Shown piece after piece: positions 6,145-6,696 of a DNA stretch of 6,696 bases. The DNA is taken from contig DJNY01000206.1 in assembly GCA_002441865.1 (NCBI GenBank), positions 1 to 6,696 of the forward strand, written 5' to 3'. Origin of the DNA: Lachnospiraceae bacterium UBA6452 (GTDB lineage: Bacteria > Bacillota > Clostridia > Lachnospirales > Lachnospiraceae). The position numbers and the translations under genes were made by a program. The notes under the pieces are model-generated. The model was not told the origin of the DNA. It was given only the letters and a program-made list of their open reading frames with translations, and ran no database searches. Positions within the stretch are counted from its first letter, which is position 1. Every line of letters starts with the position of its first letter.

Positions 6145-6565
6145 TACGGAAAAAGCAAAAGCTTTGCTGGAAAAAGGCTGTACGTTTGCAGCGGTCAGGG
6201 AAAACGATACGCTGACAAGTGAAGAACGCGGCGTAAGACCGTTACTTTCCCTGCGCAGAGAAGGAAAGAGCCTGCAGGGCTACTGCGTGGCAGATCAGAT
6301 CGTGGGAAGGGCAGCAGCTTTTCTGTATGCAGCACTTGCCCCGGCTGAGGTATATGCATCCGTTATAAGCGATGCAGGGCTTGAAACGCTGGAACAATAC
6401 GGAATCCCCGCATATTACGGGGAGAAGACGGCGCAGATCCGAAACAGACAGGATACAGATATCTGCCCGATGGAAAAGGCAGCAAAGGATGCCAGAACAT
6501 CGGAAGAAGCGGAAGAAAAGATCCTTGAAGCGATCCGGCAGATGCAGATGATGCAACATAGATAG
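6134..6565 (+). CDS. DUF1893 (TM1506-like, deaminase-fold) protein
   Basis: This 143-residue soluble protein carries the DUF1893 signature: QIVGRAAAFLYAALAPAEVYA (55-75), then VISDAGLETLEQYGI (77-91), and IRNRQDTDICPME (102-114). The family structure known from Thermotoga TM1506 has a cytidine-deaminase-like fold without the usual zinc ligands, so its catalytic ability is unclear and no function is established. A conserved Cys (Cys111 in ICPME) is present. The C terminus (about 115-143) is a charged, probably helical tail ending in a Met/Gln-rich run. The ATG at 6134 lies inside the ECF gene with GGAGGA (6117-6122) 11 bases upstream; the 11-base overlap suggests translational coupling. It is the last gene of the operon, with the terminator beginning 24 bases after its stop. 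Confidence 0.85.
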   Translation: MKADTEKAKALLEKGCTFAAVRENDTLTSEERGVRPLLSLRREGKSLQGYCVADQIVGRAAAFLYAALAPAEVYASVISDAGLETLEQYGIPAYYGEKTAQIRNRQDTDICPMEKAAKDARTSEEAEEKILEAIRQMQMMQHR

Positions 6566-6588
6566 ATCTGAGAGATAAGAAATGAAAG

Positions 6589-6631
6589 ACCTTTCGTCTC
6601 TGGTAGTCAACCAGAAACGGAAGGTTTTTTT
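6589..6631 (+). terminator. intrinsic terminator of the reductase operon
   Basis: ACCTTTCGT (6589-6597) pairs with ACGGAAGGT (6617-6625), and inside it TCTGGT (6599-6604) pairs with ACCAGA (6610-6615) around an AGTCA loop. A run of seven T (6625-6631) follows. This long two-part stem is a strong intrinsic terminator right after the DUF1893 gene. Confidence 0.94.
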
Positions 6632-6676
6632 ATGGAATATTTCTATTCTGTATGTTATATCTGGTATCAGAATCTA

Positions 6677-6682
6677 TTGACA
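6677..6682 (+). promoter_or_regulatory. -35 box of a promoter running off the right edge
   Basis: A perfect TTGACA lies after the terminator in AT-rich DNA, with 14 bases left before the window ends, so its -10 would fall just outside. It probably belongs to a plus-strand gene beyond the edge. Confidence 0.4.
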
Positions 6683-6696
6683 AATAAATACAAAGT

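Noticed and set aside
1..6696. Defence system, prophage, insertion sequence or CRISPR array
   Set aside because: No transposase, integrase, nuclease or regularly spaced repeats are visible; all main frames are housekeeping, regulatory, transport or redox genes.

Overview
The window looks like chromosomal DNA from a Clostridia-type Firmicute, probably a gut Lachnospiraceae relative. This is inferred from the strong AGGAG-type ribosome binding sites, the moderate GC content, the gene families present (a KdpD-like DUF4118 kinase, an aldo/keto reductase with a ferredoxin tail, an ECF S component, DUF1893) and the compact operons. No mobile element, CRISPR array, tRNA or rRNA was seen.

Layout from left to right. 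(1) The 3' part of an RluA-family pseudouridine synthase runs in from the left edge. (2) A 176-base gap holds an unusually structured element of about 112 bases, and is followed by the glutamate racemase gene murI. (3) A HAD-family phosphatase lies convergently on the minus strand. (4) A divergent intergenic region of 204 bases separates it from a plus-strand operon encoding a short KdpD-like sensor kinase, an OmpR/KdpE-type response regulator (14-base overlap) and a 41-codon single-span membrane protein with an excellent ribosome binding site. A clear intrinsic terminator closes this operon. (5) A second operon starts from a promoter with a 19-base spacer that carries a SoxR/MerR-type operator. 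It encodes an aldo/keto reductase with two 4Fe-4S motifs, an ECF transporter S component and a DUF1893 protein, tightly spaced or overlapping, and ends at a second strong terminator. A -35-like TTGACA near the right edge probably belongs to a gene outside the window.

How the genes work together (partly inference). The two-component operon looks like a membrane-sensing system, and the small membrane protein may be its accessory subunit or a feedback factor; no Kdp ATPase genes are seen here. The reductase operon is probably switched on by a MerR-family activator encoded elsewhere, in response to redox stress, electrophiles or metals. It joins an Fe-S oxidoreductase to uptake of an unidentified micronutrient and to a deaminase-fold protein of unknown function. 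The best leads are the MerR-type promoter, the unrecognised small membrane protein and the folded element upstream of murI.
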